Origin: Lawsonibacter sp.
GTDB lineage: Bacteria > Bacillota > Clostridia > Oscillospirales > Oscillospiraceae
Direction of reading: 5' to 3'
Assembly (NCBI GenBank): GCA_022791995.1
Contig: JAAWAD010000073.1
Location: forward strand, 1 to 64,000
Length of the DNA stretch: 64,000 nucleotides
Of this stretch, positions 16,450 through 25,521 are shown piece by piece. How positions within the stretch are numbered: position 1 is the stretch's first letter; each line of letters opens with the position of its first letter. The notes beneath the pieces are model-generated. The model saw only the letters and a list, made by a program, of their open reading frames with translations. It was not told where the DNA came from and ran no database searches. Made by a program: the position numbers and the translations under genes.

Positions 16450-16486
16450 AAAAGCCGTCCAGCGCACAGCGCCGGACGGCTTTTTT
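16450..16486 (+). terminator. Rho-independent terminator of ireB
   Basis: AAAAGCCGTCC pairs with GGACGGCTTTT, with an inner GCGC/GCGC stem and ACA loop, followed by a run of six T. Starts ten bases after the stop. Confidence 0.9.
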
Positions 16487-16524
16487 CGCAGGGATACTGC
16501 AGTTCGCTATAGGAGGTATCGGCT

Positions 16525-17361
16525 ATGACAGACCACAGCAAGAATATTTTGATTATCGGGGATATGCCAGGATACGGCAAGATGGGCCTGGCAGGGATGC
16601 TGCCCATCCTGTCCAATATGGGCCACAGCGTGTATAACCTGCCCACCGCTCTGGTGTCCAACAATTTCGACTATGGAACATTTTCCGTTCTGGACACCAC
16701 GGATTACATGCAAAAGACCATTGCCGTGTGGCGGGAGCTGGGCTTTCAGTTCAACTGTATCACCACTGGATTTTTGGCCTCGGCGGCCCAGGTGGACATT
16801 CTTCGGGACTTTATTGCCAGCCAGAGGAGGGAGGACCTGCTGGTGGTCACAGACCCCATCATGGGGGACGAGGGGAAGCTGTATAACGGCTCTACCAGAC
16901 AGACTGTGGAGAATATGCGCCGTCTGATTGGAGAAGCGGATGTGATTGTTCCCAATCTGACCGAGGCGGAGTTTTTGACCGGCCTGTGTGAGGGCGGGGA
17001 AACTCTATCTCAGGCTGAATCCCGTCAGGTGCTGGATGGTCTGCGGGCCTGTGGAGCCAAGTCGGTGGTGGTCACAAGTGGTCGGGAGACAGAGACCGGC
17101 CGCCATGTGGTGTGGGGCTATGACCACCGGCGGAAGGAGACCTTTACCATCCCTTACCGGTTTATCAAGGCCCACTTCCCGGGAACGGGGGACATTTTCG
17201 CATCCATCCTCACCGGGGAGTTGCTGAAAGGCAGACCCCTTCAGGCGTCGACCAAACGGGCTATGGACGTGATCGAGCAGCTGATTTTCCTGGAGCAGGA
17301 TGTGGTAGAGCGGAACAATGGCATCCGCATTGAGCGCTTCCTGAGCGTACTGCGGGAGTGA
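16525..17361 (+). CDS. Pyridoxamine/pyridoxal kinase (PfkB-ribokinase superfamily)
   Basis: A 278-residue PdxK/PdxY-type kinase that phosphorylates B6 vitamers to make PLP precursors. Visible: N-terminal ILIIGDMPGYGKMGLAGMLP (the GYGKxG variant of the pyridoxal-kinase start), DPIMGDEGKLY, VPNLTEAEFLTG and the anionic-hole motif HFPGTGDIFASIL with catalytic Asp. AGGAGG lies nine bases before ATG 16525. It is followed by addA after 65 bases without a clear terminator. ThiD (HMP kinase) is a relative, but the GYGKMG and PGTGD context favours B6. Confidence 0.88.
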   Translation: MTDHSKNILIIGDMPGYGKMGLAGMLPILSNMGHSVYNLPTALVSNNFDYGTFSVLDTTDYMQKTIAVWRELGFQFNCITTGFLASAAQVDILRDFIASQRREDLLVVTDPIMGDEGKLYNGSTRQTVENMRRLIGEADVIVPNLTEAEFLTGLCEGGETLSQAESRQVLDGLRACGAKSVVVTSGRETETGRHVVWGYDHRRKETFTIPYRFIKAHFPGTGDIFASILTGELLKGRPLQASTKRAMDVIEQLIFLEQDVVERNNGIRIERFLSVLRE

Positions 17362-17426
17362 TCTGCCAGTAGGTATACCCTGCATAGGGTCCTTGCCCTG
17401 CCGTATATTGAAAGGAGTGCATCCCC

Positions 17427-20400
17427 GTGCCCTTTCCCCTGACCGATGAACAGAAAAGGATTGTAGAAGACCAGAGCGGTGAACTGTTGGTGTCCGCTGC
17501 CGCCGGCTCGGGAAAGACCCGGGTGCTGGTGGAGCGGCTGTTGGACCGGGTAGACCGGGAGGGGCTGGACATCGACCGCTTTCTGGTCATCACATATACC
17601 AAAGCGGCGGCGGCAGAGCTCCGGTCCCGCATCGCCCAGGAGCTGGCGGAGCGTATGGCCCACCGCCCCGGGGCCCGGCACCTGCGGCGTCAGACCGCCC
17701 TGGTGTATCAGGCCCAGATCTCGACCATCCACGCCTTCTGTGCTGCGCTCCTTCGGGAAAACGGCCATCTGCTGGATTTGGACCCGGACTTCCGCATGTG
17801 CGACGAGGGGGAAGCCAAGGTTCTCCTCCTCCAGACCCTGGAGGGGGTGCTGGACCGGCGATATGAGGGTCTGGAAGGGGACAGTTCTTTTGCTATTCTG
17901 GCGGATACCTTGGCCGTCGGGCGGGACGACAGCCGCCTGAGCGAAATCGCGGCGGATATCTTCCAGCGGGTCCAGAGCCACCCCGACCCGGTCCGGTGGC
18001 TGGAGGAGCAGAAGCGGCTCTGGGATCTGGAGGGGGTGACAGACCTGGCCCAGACGAGCTGGGGGGAGGTGCTGCTGGAGGACGCCCGGCGGCAGGCCGC
18101 CGGCTGCCGGGACCGGCTGGAGCTGGCCCTGGCACTGTCCGGGAAGGATGAGCTGTTGGAGCAGAACTACAGCCCGTCCATTTTGGCTTCGCTGGAGGGG
18201 GTAGAGGATTTTCTGAGGGCGGAGAGCTGGGATGCAGCTTATGCCTGCCTGCCCATTCCCTTTCCTGCCGCTGGACGAAAGCGAAAGCGGAGACAGGCCC
18301 TGCCTCCTATGGAGGAGGCTCAGGCGGATCAGACAGGGGAGCGGGTCAAGGCCATTCGCAGCTGGTGCAAAAAGAAGCTGGACAAGCTGGCTCCTCTGCT
18401 GGGAGGAGACAGCGCCTCTCTTCTGGAAGAGCTGTCCCTGTCCCGCCCCGCTGTTCAGGCACTTCTGGATCTGGTGCTGGACCTTCAGGCCGCCTTTTCG
18501 GCGGAGAAGCGGCGTCGGAATCTGGTGGACTTCTCTGATTTGGAGCATCTGGCTGTGCGGCTGCTGACCGACGCGCAGGGCAATCCCACCCCCCTGGCGG
18601 AGAGCTGGGGGGCCCGGTTCCACGAGGTGCTGGTGGATGAGTATCAGGATACCAACCAGGTCCAGAATGCCATTTTTCACGCCATCTCTCAGGGGGGGCG
18701 GCGGCTGTTCCAGGTAGGGGACGTGAAGCAGTCCATTTACCGCTTCCGGCTGGCCGACCCCGGCATTTTTCTGGACAAGTACCGCCGTTACCCCGACGGG
18801 GAGGGGGCGCTGGAGGGGGCGGCCCGGCGGCGGATTCTCTCAAAAAACTTTCGTTCCCGCCCTCAGGTGCTGGAGGGGTGCAACGATCTGTTTCGCTCCG
18901 TGATGTCCCGAGAGTTTGGAGAGGTGGACTACACCGACGATCAGGCTCTGGTGCCAGGGAAGCGCTTCCCGGTTCAGGAGGGACCCGACCCCTATGCCCT
19001 GGAGCTGGACTGTCTGGATCTGTCCTTTTTGGGGGAGCAGCAGGGAGAGAAGGAGGACAAGGACCTTTTGGAAGCTCGCTTTGCCGCCCGACGCGTCAGT
19101 GAGCTGCTTGCTGCTCCCCTGATGGTCACGGAGGGAGAGAGGCAGCGTCCCCTCCGTCCCTCTGACGTCATGATTCTGATGCGCAGCCCAAGCTCCGTTC
19201 TCCACCACTACCTCCGGGCCCTGGGAGAGGAGGGCATTCCCTGGTCCGCCCTGGAGGGGGGGGACCTGCTGAACACCACCGAGGTAAATGTGGCCCTGTC
19301 TATTTTGCGCATTGTGGACAATCCACGCCAGGATGTGGCCCTGATTGCTGCCCTGTGTTCCCCGGTGTACGGCTTTTCCGGGGATAAGCTGGCCCTCCTC
19401 CGGGCCCAGGCAGAGGGGGATTTCTATGCCGCCCTGGTCCGGGCTGCCCAGGAGGGCGACCAGGAGTGTCAAAGCTTTTTGGAGGAGCTGGCCGCCCTGC
19501 GCTTCGGCGCGGGGGACAGGACCTGCCGGCAGCTGATCTGGTATATCTATGAGAAGACCAACCTGCTGGGGATCTTTGGGGCCATGGACGGCGGAGCGGA
19601 GCGGCAGGGCAACCTGCTGTCCCTTTATGCCATCGCCGGGGCTCTGGAGAAGGCGGGGTGCCGGTCCCTGTTCCAGTTCCTCCTGCGCCTGGACCGGATG
19701 CGCAGCACCGGGGCCCGGCTGACGGTTCCAGGACCCAGCCAGGGCGAGGAAGGGGTGTCCATCCTGACCATCCACCGGTCCAAGGGGCTGGAAAAGCCGG
19801 TGGTGTTGGTCTGCGGTCTGTCCCGGCGGATGAACCGGGATGATTTCCAGCGACCGGTGCTCTTCCACCCCCAGTTGGGGGTGGGGCCCAAGGGGCTGGA
19901 CCGGGATCGCATGATCGAGTACTCCACTCCGGCCCGCCGGGCGGTTGCCCGGAGGATGGAGCGGGAGATGATGGCGGAGGAGCTGCGCTTGTTGTACGTG
20001 GCCATGACCCGGGCCCAGGAGAAGCTGATTCTGACCCTGTCCCTCCCGGAGGGAGGGCGGGTCCTGGAGCGATTGGGAGAGGTCTTCTCTGTTCCGCCGA
20101 GCCCCATGGTCCTGGAGAGCCAGCAGAATGTGGGCCAGTGGATTCTGCTCCACGCCCTGGCACGGCCGGAGGCCGGCGCCCTGCGGGAGTTGGCCGGTCT
20201 GTCCCTGACGCAGGGAGGGAAGTATGGTCCCCCCTGGGATATCCGCTGGGTGAAGGGGCTGTCCCTGACCCAGGCGGAAAGTGCCCAGGGCCGTTTTGCG
20301 GAGCTGACTCAGGATGGGCCGGAGGAGCTGGAGGCTCTGGTGAAGAAGCTGGCCTGGACCTATCCTCACCCGTCGGGGGCCAGCATTCCTTCCAAGCTTA

Positions 20401-21038
20401 CCGCTACCCAGATCAAGGGGCGTACCCTGGACCGGGAGGCCGCCGAGGAGGCTGCTGTCCAGCCGGGAGCCCGCCCCCCCATCCGCCGCCCCGATTTTAT
20501 GCTTCAGGAGCGGGGCCTGACCCCTGCCCAGCGGGGGACGGCCATCCATCTGGCCATGCAGTACATCCCCCTGGAGGGGGATCACAGCCCCCGGGGCGTT
20601 CGGGCGCAGCTGGACCGCCTGGTGGAGATGGGCTTTCTCACCCGCCTCCAGAGGGAAGCGGTGGACCCCAGGCAGATTTCCGCCTTCTTCACCAGCCCAC
20701 TGGGCCAGGCGATGACCGCCTCCCCGGTGTGCCGCCGGGAGTTCAAATTCTCCCTCCTGGTCCCTGCCCGGGACTACTTCCCGGAGGGGGAGTTCGGCGA
20801 GATGGTGCTGCTCCAAGGGGTGGTGGACGTCTGGTTTGAGGACAAGGGGGGGCTCACCGTGGTGGACTTTAAAAGTGACCGGATATCTACTGGCGGAGAG
20901 CTGGCCCGGAGCCAGGAGTATCGTTCCCAGATGATGGCCTATGGCCGGGCGCTGTCTGCCATTCTGGGCCGCCCGGTGAACCGAATGGTTCTGTGGTTTT
21001 TTGCCACTGGTCAGGGGGTGGAGGTGGGGCCTGCATGA
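17427..21038 (+). CDS. addA: ATP-dependent helicase/nuclease subunit AddA
   Basis: A 1203-residue UvrD-like helicase fused to a RecB-type nuclease, half of the AddAB double-strand break repair machine. Motifs in order: Walker A SAAAGSGKT (about 23-31), NLVDFSDLEHLAVRLL, VLVDEYQDTNQVQ (motif II), ILSKNFRSR, VSILTIHRSKGLEKPVVLV (motif V), LLYVAMTRAQEKL (motif VI), and a C-terminal PD-(D/E)XK nuclease with GTAIHLAMQ, VVDVWFED and VVDFKSD. GTG 17427 has AAAGGAG at nine bases. AddA normally works with AddB, usually encoded just upstream; here a pyridoxamine kinase is there instead. Confidence 0.96.
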   Translation: MPFPLTDEQKRIVEDQSGELLVSAAAGSGKTRVLVERLLDRVDREGLDIDRFLVITYTKAAAAELRSRIAQELAERMAHRPGARHLRRQTALVYQAQISTIHAFCAALLRENGHLLDLDPDFRMCDEGEAKVLLLQTLEGVLDRRYEGLEGDSSFAILADTLAVGRDDSRLSEIAADIFQRVQSHPDPVRWLEEQKRLWDLEGVTDLAQTSWGEVLLEDARRQAAGCRDRLELALALSGKDELLEQNYSPSILASLEGVEDFLRAESWDAAYACLPIPFPAAGRKRKRRQALPPMEEAQADQTGERVKAIRSWCKKKLDKLAPLLGGDSASLLEELSLSRPAVQALLDLVLDLQAAFSAEKRRRNLVDFSDLEHLAVRLLTDAQGNPTPLAESWGARFHEVLVDEYQDTNQVQNAIFHAISQGGRRLFQVGDVKQSIYRFRLADPGIFLDKYRRYPDGEGALEGAARRRILSKNFRSRPQVLEGCNDLFRSVMSREFGEVDYTDDQALVPGKRFPVQEGPDPYALELDCLDLSFLGEQQGEKEDKDLLEARFAARRVSELLAAPLMVTEGERQRPLRPSDVMILMRSPSSVLHHYLRALGEEGIPWSALEGGDLLNTTEVNVALSILRIVDNPRQDVALIAALCSPVYGFSGDKLALLRAQAEGDFYAALVRAAQEGDQECQSFLEELAALRFGAGDRTCRQLIWYIYEKTNLLGIFGAMDGGAERQGNLLSLYAIAGALEKAGCRSLFQFLLRLDRMRSTGARLTVPGPSQGEEGVSILTIHRSKGLEKPVVLVCGLSRRMNRDDFQRPVLFHPQLGVGPKGLDRDRMIEYSTPARRAVARRMEREMMAEELRLLYVAMTRAQEKLILTLSLPEGGRVLERLGEVFSVPPSPMVLESQQNVGQWILLHALARPEAGALRELAGLSLTQGGKYGPPWDIRWVKGLSLTQAESAQGRFAELTQDGPEELEALVKKLAWTYPHPSGASIPSKLTATQIKGRTLDREAAEEAAVQPGARPPIRRPDFMLQERGLTPAQRGTAIHLAMQYIPLEGDHSPRGVRAQLDRLVEMGFLTRLQREAVDPRQISAFFTSPLGQAMTASPVCRREFKFSLLVPARDYFPEGEFGEMVLLQGVVDVWFEDKGGLTVVDFKSDRISTGGELARSQEYRSQMMAYGRALSAILGRPVNRMVLWFFATGQGVEVGPA

Positions 21039-21044
21039 GCGGGC

Positions 21045-21296
21045 CTATCTCCGGTGCTCTGGCTCCTTTTCCACCAGAATAATGTCCTCCCCAAAGCGAC
21101 GCACGGTGGTCCAGGGGATGTACCAGTCCTCCTCCCGGCCCAGCAGGCCGAAAAACCGCCGCCGCCCGGGTACCACCAGAGCGCTTACCTGTCCCGTCTC
21201 CAAATCGACCTCCAGGTCGCCCACATAGCCAAACCGGCTGCCGTCGGCCACGCTGATGACCTCCTTGTACCGAAGATCTGCAATCCTTGTTTCCAT
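21045..21296 (-). CDS. YlmC/YmxH-family sporulation protein (PRC barrel)
   Basis: An 83-residue PRC-barrel protein: RIADLRYKEVISVADGSRFGYVGDLEVDLETG is the first barrel half, then SALVVPGR, and DWYIPWTTVRRFGEDIILVE. This is the YlmC/YmxH type, present in endospore formers and linked to sporulation, of unknown mechanism. It is convergent with addA, with six bases between the stops and no separate terminator visible. AGGAGG precedes the ATG at 21296. Confidence 0.9.
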   Translation of the reverse strand: METRIADLRYKEVISVADGSRFGYVGDLEVDLETGQVSALVVPGRRRFFGLLGREEDWYIPWTTVRRFGEDIILVEKEPEHRR

Positions 21297-21342
21297 GGTT
21301 CCGCCTCCTCTTTGGGATACTTTATGCGAGGAGGGGCGCGTC

Positions 21343-22722
21343 CTATGAAGGGATCCGTCCCGTTTCGCCGCTTGGGACGGTACAGCGGTGAGAGTGGTTT
21401 GCGTTCCCGGAGCGGCTCCAGGCGCGGGCCAGAACAGACCAGAAGGTCACCACGCCCACCCAGCCCAGACCGGTGGCCAGGGCCACGGCGGGCAGGCCCA
21501 GTGCAGGGGCCAGCAGCCAGGAGACGACAGCCCGGAAGGTGATGTGCCCCGCTGCTCCGATGACGGTGAGATTTACCCGGCCAAGCCCCTCAAAGAAGCC
21601 GGCCAGAGCGCTGCCCAAAAAGTTAAAAAGGTAGAAGCAGGCCACAAGACGCAGGTAACCTGCCGCGGCATCCAGACTGTCGCCTCCCTGGCCAGGCAGC
21701 ACCAGGGACAGCAGGGGGGAGGCGGCAAGGATCATTCCCAGGGAGACCGCCACGCCAAACCAGGCCAGCAGCCGCCGGCCCTGACGCAGCCCCTGGAACA
21801 CCCGCTCCCGGTCTCCGGCTCCTGTGTTCTGGCCGATGAAGACCGCCATGGCAGAGGCCCCGCTGTCTCCGAAGGAGTTGGCAAAGCCTTCAATCCGGGT
21901 GGCGGCGGTGTAAGCGGCGATGGAGGCCTCGCCCAGGCCGTTCACTGTCCGCTGGACAGCCAGCTTGCCGATATAGAGGCTGGCCATATGGAGGGCGGAT
22001 ACAAAGCTGTAATGGGCGGTGCGCCGGAGAAGAGGGCCGTCGTACCGCATATCGCCCCGGTGGAACATGAGCTGGGGGAAGCGCCGGGCCAGATAACCCA
22101 GACACAGGCCGGTGGCCAGGGCCTGGGAGACGACTGTGGCCCAGGCGGCTCCCGCCACGTCCAGATAGGGGATCAAAGCCAGATCCAGCCCCAGATTGAC
22201 CGCCATAGAGACCATAAGGAAGAGAAGGGCGGCCTGGGTGTTGCCCACGGCCCAGAGAACAGCGGCACTGAGCTGGTAGGAAAAGGCTGCCGGGAATCCC
22301 AGAAAAATGACGGTCAGGTAGGGGTGGGCGTAAAGGCAGACGGATTCCGGCGTCTGGAGCAGGGAAAGCAGAGGATCCAGGAGAAGCAGTCCCGCTCCGG
22401 TCAGCCCCAGGGACAGTAGCAGCCCAAAGAGAGCGGCCAGGAAGAAGTCCCGGCGGAAGGCGGGGCCATCCTCTGCCCCGTAGAGCTGGGACAGCAGTAC
22501 CCCCACCCCGGAGCAGCCCCCGCTGATGAGGAAGAGGAACAGATTCATCACCGCCCCTGCCACCCCCAGGGCGGCAAAGGCGCTCTCTCCCACGATCCGG
22601 CCTACAAGGACGGCGTCCACGGTGTTGTACAGCTGCTGCATGATGTTGCCCGCCAGCATGGGCAGAGCCAGGGCAATCAGCTGCCGGCGGATGGGGCCCT
22701 GGGTTAAGGCTGTGGTGTTCAT
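21343..22722 (-). CDS. MATE-family efflux transporter (LysR-linked)
   Basis: A 459-residue 12-helix MATE protein with LALPMLAGNIMQQLYNTVDAVLVGRIVG at the first helix and the second-half match FVSALHMASLYIGKLAVQRTVNGLG. It belongs to a different MATE branch from the other two in this window (NTVDAVLVGR instead of NIVDRMYIG). AGGAGG lies eight bases before ATG 22722. It is divergently transcribed from a LysR regulator across a 117-base spacer with a palindrome, so LysR probably controls it. Substrate unknown. Confidence 0.9.
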   Translation of the reverse strand: MNTTALTQGPIRRQLIALALPMLAGNIMQQLYNTVDAVLVGRIVGESAFAALGVAGAVMNLFLFLISGGCSGVGVLLSQLYGAEDGPAFRRDFFLAALFGLLLSLGLTGAGLLLLDPLLSLLQTPESVCLYAHPYLTVIFLGFPAAFSYQLSAAVLWAVGNTQAALLFLMVSMAVNLGLDLALIPYLDVAGAAWATVVSQALATGLCLGYLARRFPQLMFHRGDMRYDGPLLRRTAHYSFVSALHMASLYIGKLAVQRTVNGLGEASIAAYTAATRIEGFANSFGDSGASAMAVFIGQNTGAGDRERVFQGLRQGRRLLAWFGVAVSLGMILAASPLLSLVLPGQGGDSLDAAAGYLRLVACFYLFNFLGSALAGFFEGLGRVNLTVIGAAGHITFRAVVSWLLAPALGLPAVALATGLGWVGVVTFWSVLARAWSRSGNANHSHRCTVPSGETGRIPS

Positions 22723-22804
22723 GGGAAGAGACCTCCTGTGTTGTGGATGTGCTCCCAGTATAGCGGCGGGGCGCGGCCTTGTAAAATGCCGTTTTTTTCG
22801 ATTA

Positions 22805-22826
22805 AATATAATACAAATATTATATT
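22805..22826. promoter_or_regulatory. Palindrome between MATE and lysR genes
   Basis: Perfect 9-bp arms AATATAATA and TATTATATT around CAAA, 13 bases ahead of the lysR start and inside a strongly AT-rich stretch. The arrangement fits a LysR operator of the T-N11-A kind or the lysR -10 region. Confidence 0.5.
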
Positions 22827-22839
22827 AAGGAGGTGAAAT

Positions 22840-23748
22840 ATGACCTATCAATCCATAGAGGTGTTTCTGGCCGTGGTCCGGGCGGGAAGCCTGTCTGGAG
22901 CGGCCCAAGCCCTGTATGTCACACAGCCCGCTGTCAGCCGCCAGATCCGGGCCCTGGAGGAGGAGCTGGGCTGTCCCCTGTTGGTTCGAGGCCGAGGCGT
23001 GCGGCAGGTAGAGCTTACCGACCAGGGACAGGACTTTGTTCAGGTGGCGGAGAAGTGGCGCCAGGTATGGCAGGAGACCCGGGAGGTGGCCAGCCGGGAC
23101 CGGGACCGGACGCTGAACGCTGCCTCGGTGGGCAGTGTAAGCACCTATCTGCTCTCCCCGGTGTTTCGGGCCTTTTTAGAGGAGGAGCCAGGGCGGGCCC
23201 TGACCTTCCACAGCTGCCACTCAGTGGACGCATACGAGTACATGGCCCAGGGGCTGGCGGACATTGCGTTTATCTCGGACAGTATGTACCACCCCCAGGT
23301 GGAGACCGTCCCCGCCTTCCGGGAGCCTATGGTCCTGGTCACGGCGCCAGACAGCCCGCTGCCCCGGCAGGTCCACCCCTCCCGGCTGGACCCGGCCCGA
23401 GAGCTGCGCCTGCCCTGGAATCCAGAGTACGATTTGTGGCACTCCTTCTGGTTCAGCAGCGGGGCCCAGCCCCGGGCGGTGCTGGACCAGATGTCCCTGC
23501 TGGAGGACTTTTTCAGCTGGGAGGGGAGCTGGGCGGACAGTTGGGCAATCGCGCCCGCCATGGTGGCCCGGGCCCTTCAGGAGAAACGGGGGCTGGCTGT
23601 CCGCCGGCTGGAGGAGGGGCCCCCGGACGAGATCATCTACTACCTGCTGGGCCGGCGGCGAAAGCCCGCCCTCACCCGGGCCTTTCTGGGCTGTCTGCAC
23701 CGGGAGCTGGAGCGGCAGCCGGAGATCGAGTCCTACCTGTCCGTTTGA
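22840..23748 (+). CDS. LysR-family transcriptional regulator
   Basis: A 302-residue LysR regulator. The N-terminal winged helix is clear: SIEVFLAVVRAGSLSGAAQALYVTQPAVSRQIRALEEELG (residues about 4-43), followed by the linker helix and a substrate-binding domain with FHSCHSVDAYEYMAQGLADIAFI. AAGGAGGTGA lies directly before ATG 22840. It is divergent from a MATE pump, which is its likely target. The co-inducer is unknown. Confidence 0.92.
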   Translation: MTYQSIEVFLAVVRAGSLSGAAQALYVTQPAVSRQIRALEEELGCPLLVRGRGVRQVELTDQGQDFVQVAEKWRQVWQETREVASRDRDRTLNAASVGSVSTYLLSPVFRAFLEEEPGRALTFHSCHSVDAYEYMAQGLADIAFISDSMYHPQVETVPAFREPMVLVTAPDSPLPRQVHPSRLDPARELRLPWNPEYDLWHSFWFSSGAQPRAVLDQMSLLEDFFSWEGSWADSWAIAPAMVARALQEKRGLAVRRLEEGPPDEIIYYLLGRRRKPALTRAFLGCLHRELERQPEIESYLSV

Positions 23749-23810
23749 TTTTGGTGATCGCGGCAGTTCAGGCGCAAGCCTTCAAAATTTTATTAATGCA
23801 GCTTTTTTTC

Positions 23811-23839
23811 TTGCCAGCTCATTCCAAAAAAGGTATAAT
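23811..23839 (+). promoter_or_regulatory. Promoter of the GH13 gene
   Basis: TTGCCA at 23811-23816, 17-bp spacer, TATAAT at 23834-23839. The GH13 start codon is about 47 bases from the expected start site. Confidence 0.65.
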
Positions 23840-23892
23840 GGGAAGCGGCTATCAATCCTACCCGCATTGCGGCAAGAGAGGAGATAACAAAT

Positions 23893-25203
23893 ATGTGGTT
23901 TGACCAAGCGGTGATCTATCAAATTTACCCCCTGGGTCTGTGCGGCGCGCCAGCGGACAACGATGGGGTGCGGACCCCTCGCATCCGGCGGCTGCTGGAC
24001 TGGGTGGAACACATCAAGCAGACCGGGGTGGACACGGTGCTGCTGAATCCGGTGTTCGACAGTGACCGCCACGGCTATGACACCCGGGATTATTTCCATG
24101 TGGACCCTCGTCTGGGGGAAGACGAGGATCTGGCTCAGGTGTGTAAGGCCTTCCATGACGCGGGCCTGCGGGTGATGCTGGACGGGGTGTTCAACCATGT
24201 GGGCCGGGGCTTCTGGGCCTTCCGGGACGTGCGGGAGAAGCGCTGGGACAGCCCCTATAAGGACTGGTTTCACCTCAACTTCGACGGCAACACGAACTAC
24301 AATGACGGTTTCTGGTACGAGGGCTGGGAGGGCCACAACGAGCTGGTCAAGCTGAATCTGTGGAATCCGGCGGTGGTACAGCACCAGTTTGACGCCATCC
24401 GCTCCTGGGTGGAGCGGTTCGGCATTGACGGCCTGCGCCTGGATGTGGCCTACTGTCTGCCCCCCGAGTACCTGAAGCAGCTGCGCTCCTTCGCCAACTC
24501 CCTCAAGCCCGACTTTGTCCTCATGGGGGAGACCCTCCACGGGGACTACAACCGCTGGATGGGGGACGAGCTGTGCCACTCCGTGACCAACTACGAGTGC
24601 TACAAGGGCCTGTGGTCCAGCTTCAACTCCATGAACATGTTCGAGATTGGCCACTCCCTGGCCCGTCAGTTCGGCCCAGAGCAGTGGACCCTGTACAAGG
24701 GGAAACACCTGCTGTCCTTCCTGGACAACCACGATGTGACCCGCATTGCCTCCCAGCTCATCAATCCGGCCCATCTGCCCCTGGCCTACGCTGTTGCCTT
24801 TGGGATGCCCGGGGTGCCGGCCATCTACTGCGGCAGCGAGTGGGGCATTCAGGGAAAGAAGCAGGAGGGAGACGCCGCATTGCGCCCAACCTTGGAGAGG
24901 CCGGAGTGGAACGAGCTCACGGCCTGGATTGCCAAGCTGGCCCAGGCGAAAAAGGGCAGCACTGCCCTGTGCTATGGCGGGTACCGGAATGTGGTGCTCA
25001 CCAATAAGCAGATTATTTTTGAGCGCGCCTGTGACAGCGAGCGGGTGCTGGTGGCGCTGAACATCGACGGCCAGCCCTACACAGCCCACTTTGACGCTGG
25101 CTGCGGCCGGGCAGTGGATTTGATTACCGGAACGCCCCATGACTTCGGCGGCGGCTCCGAGCTGCCCCCCTACAGCGCCTTCTTCTGGCGGACGGAGCGC
25201 TGA
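23893..25203 (+). CDS. Alpha-amylase family (GH13) glycosidase
   Basis: A 436-residue intracellular GH13 enzyme (no signal peptide). The barrel signatures are present: DGVFNHVG (region I), GLRLDVAYCL (region II with the nucleophile Asp, near 185), LMGETLHG (Glu acid/base, near 213) and FLDNHDVTRI (region IV, transition-state Asp, near 279). The short C-terminal beta domain follows. It probably cleaves alpha-1,4-glucans or maltodextrins in the cytoplasm. The gene has its own promoter and overlaps the DUF1294 gene by one base. Exact specificity (amylase, neopullulanase or sucrose-type) is not clear. Confidence 0.9.
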   Translation: MWFDQAVIYQIYPLGLCGAPADNDGVRTPRIRRLLDWVEHIKQTGVDTVLLNPVFDSDRHGYDTRDYFHVDPRLGEDEDLAQVCKAFHDAGLRVMLDGVFNHVGRGFWAFRDVREKRWDSPYKDWFHLNFDGNTNYNDGFWYEGWEGHNELVKLNLWNPAVVQHQFDAIRSWVERFGIDGLRLDVAYCLPPEYLKQLRSFANSLKPDFVLMGETLHGDYNRWMGDELCHSVTNYECYKGLWSSFNSMNMFEIGHSLARQFGPEQWTLYKGKHLLSFLDNHDVTRIASQLINPAHLPLAYAVAFGMPGVPAIYCGSEWGIQGKKQEGDAALRPTLERPEWNELTAWIAKLAQAKKGSTALCYGGYRNVVLTNKQIIFERACDSERVLVALNIDGQPYTAHFDAGCGRAVDLITGTPHDFGGGSELPPYSAFFWRTER

Positions 25204-25505
25204 TGTCCGCTTGGCTTTGGCGGGCCCTGGCCATCTATCTGGCCGCTGTCAATCTGGCTGCCCTTCTGCTGATGGGGCTGGACAAGGGGCTGGCCCGCCG
25301 GCGCCGGCGGCGGATTCCAGAGAAAACCTTGTTTCTCCCGGCCCTGCTGGGAGGCGGGCTGGGAGGAACGCTGGGGATGCGGCTCTTCCACCATAAGACC
25401 CGGCACTGGTATTTTCGGTACGGCTTCCCCCTGCTGCTTGCCTTACAGCTGTTGCTGGCTGTCTGGCTGGCGCTTCGCCTCGGGGCTTGGAGCGGGATTT
25501 TGTAA
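25203..25505 (+). CDS. DUF1294 membrane protein
   Basis: A 100-residue membrane protein with three hydrophobic helices. The DUF1294 signature is visible: LLMGLDKGLARRRRRRIPEKTLF, then GGGLGGTLGMRLFHHKT and HWYFRYGFPLLL. Some relatives are fused to cold-shock domains; the role is unknown. The start overlaps the GH13 stop (TGATG), so translation is coupled. Confidence 0.9.
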   Translation: MSAWLWRALAIYLAAVNLAALLLMGLDKGLARRRRRRIPEKTLFLPALLGGGLGGTLGMRLFHHKTRHWYFRYGFPLLLALQLLLAVWLALRLGAWSGIL

Positions 25506-25521
25506 GAGGAGGGACATGCCG

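Noticed and set aside
18840-20816. A 658-codon open frame opposite addA
   Set aside because: Shadow of addA, whose helicase and nuclease motifs are intact.
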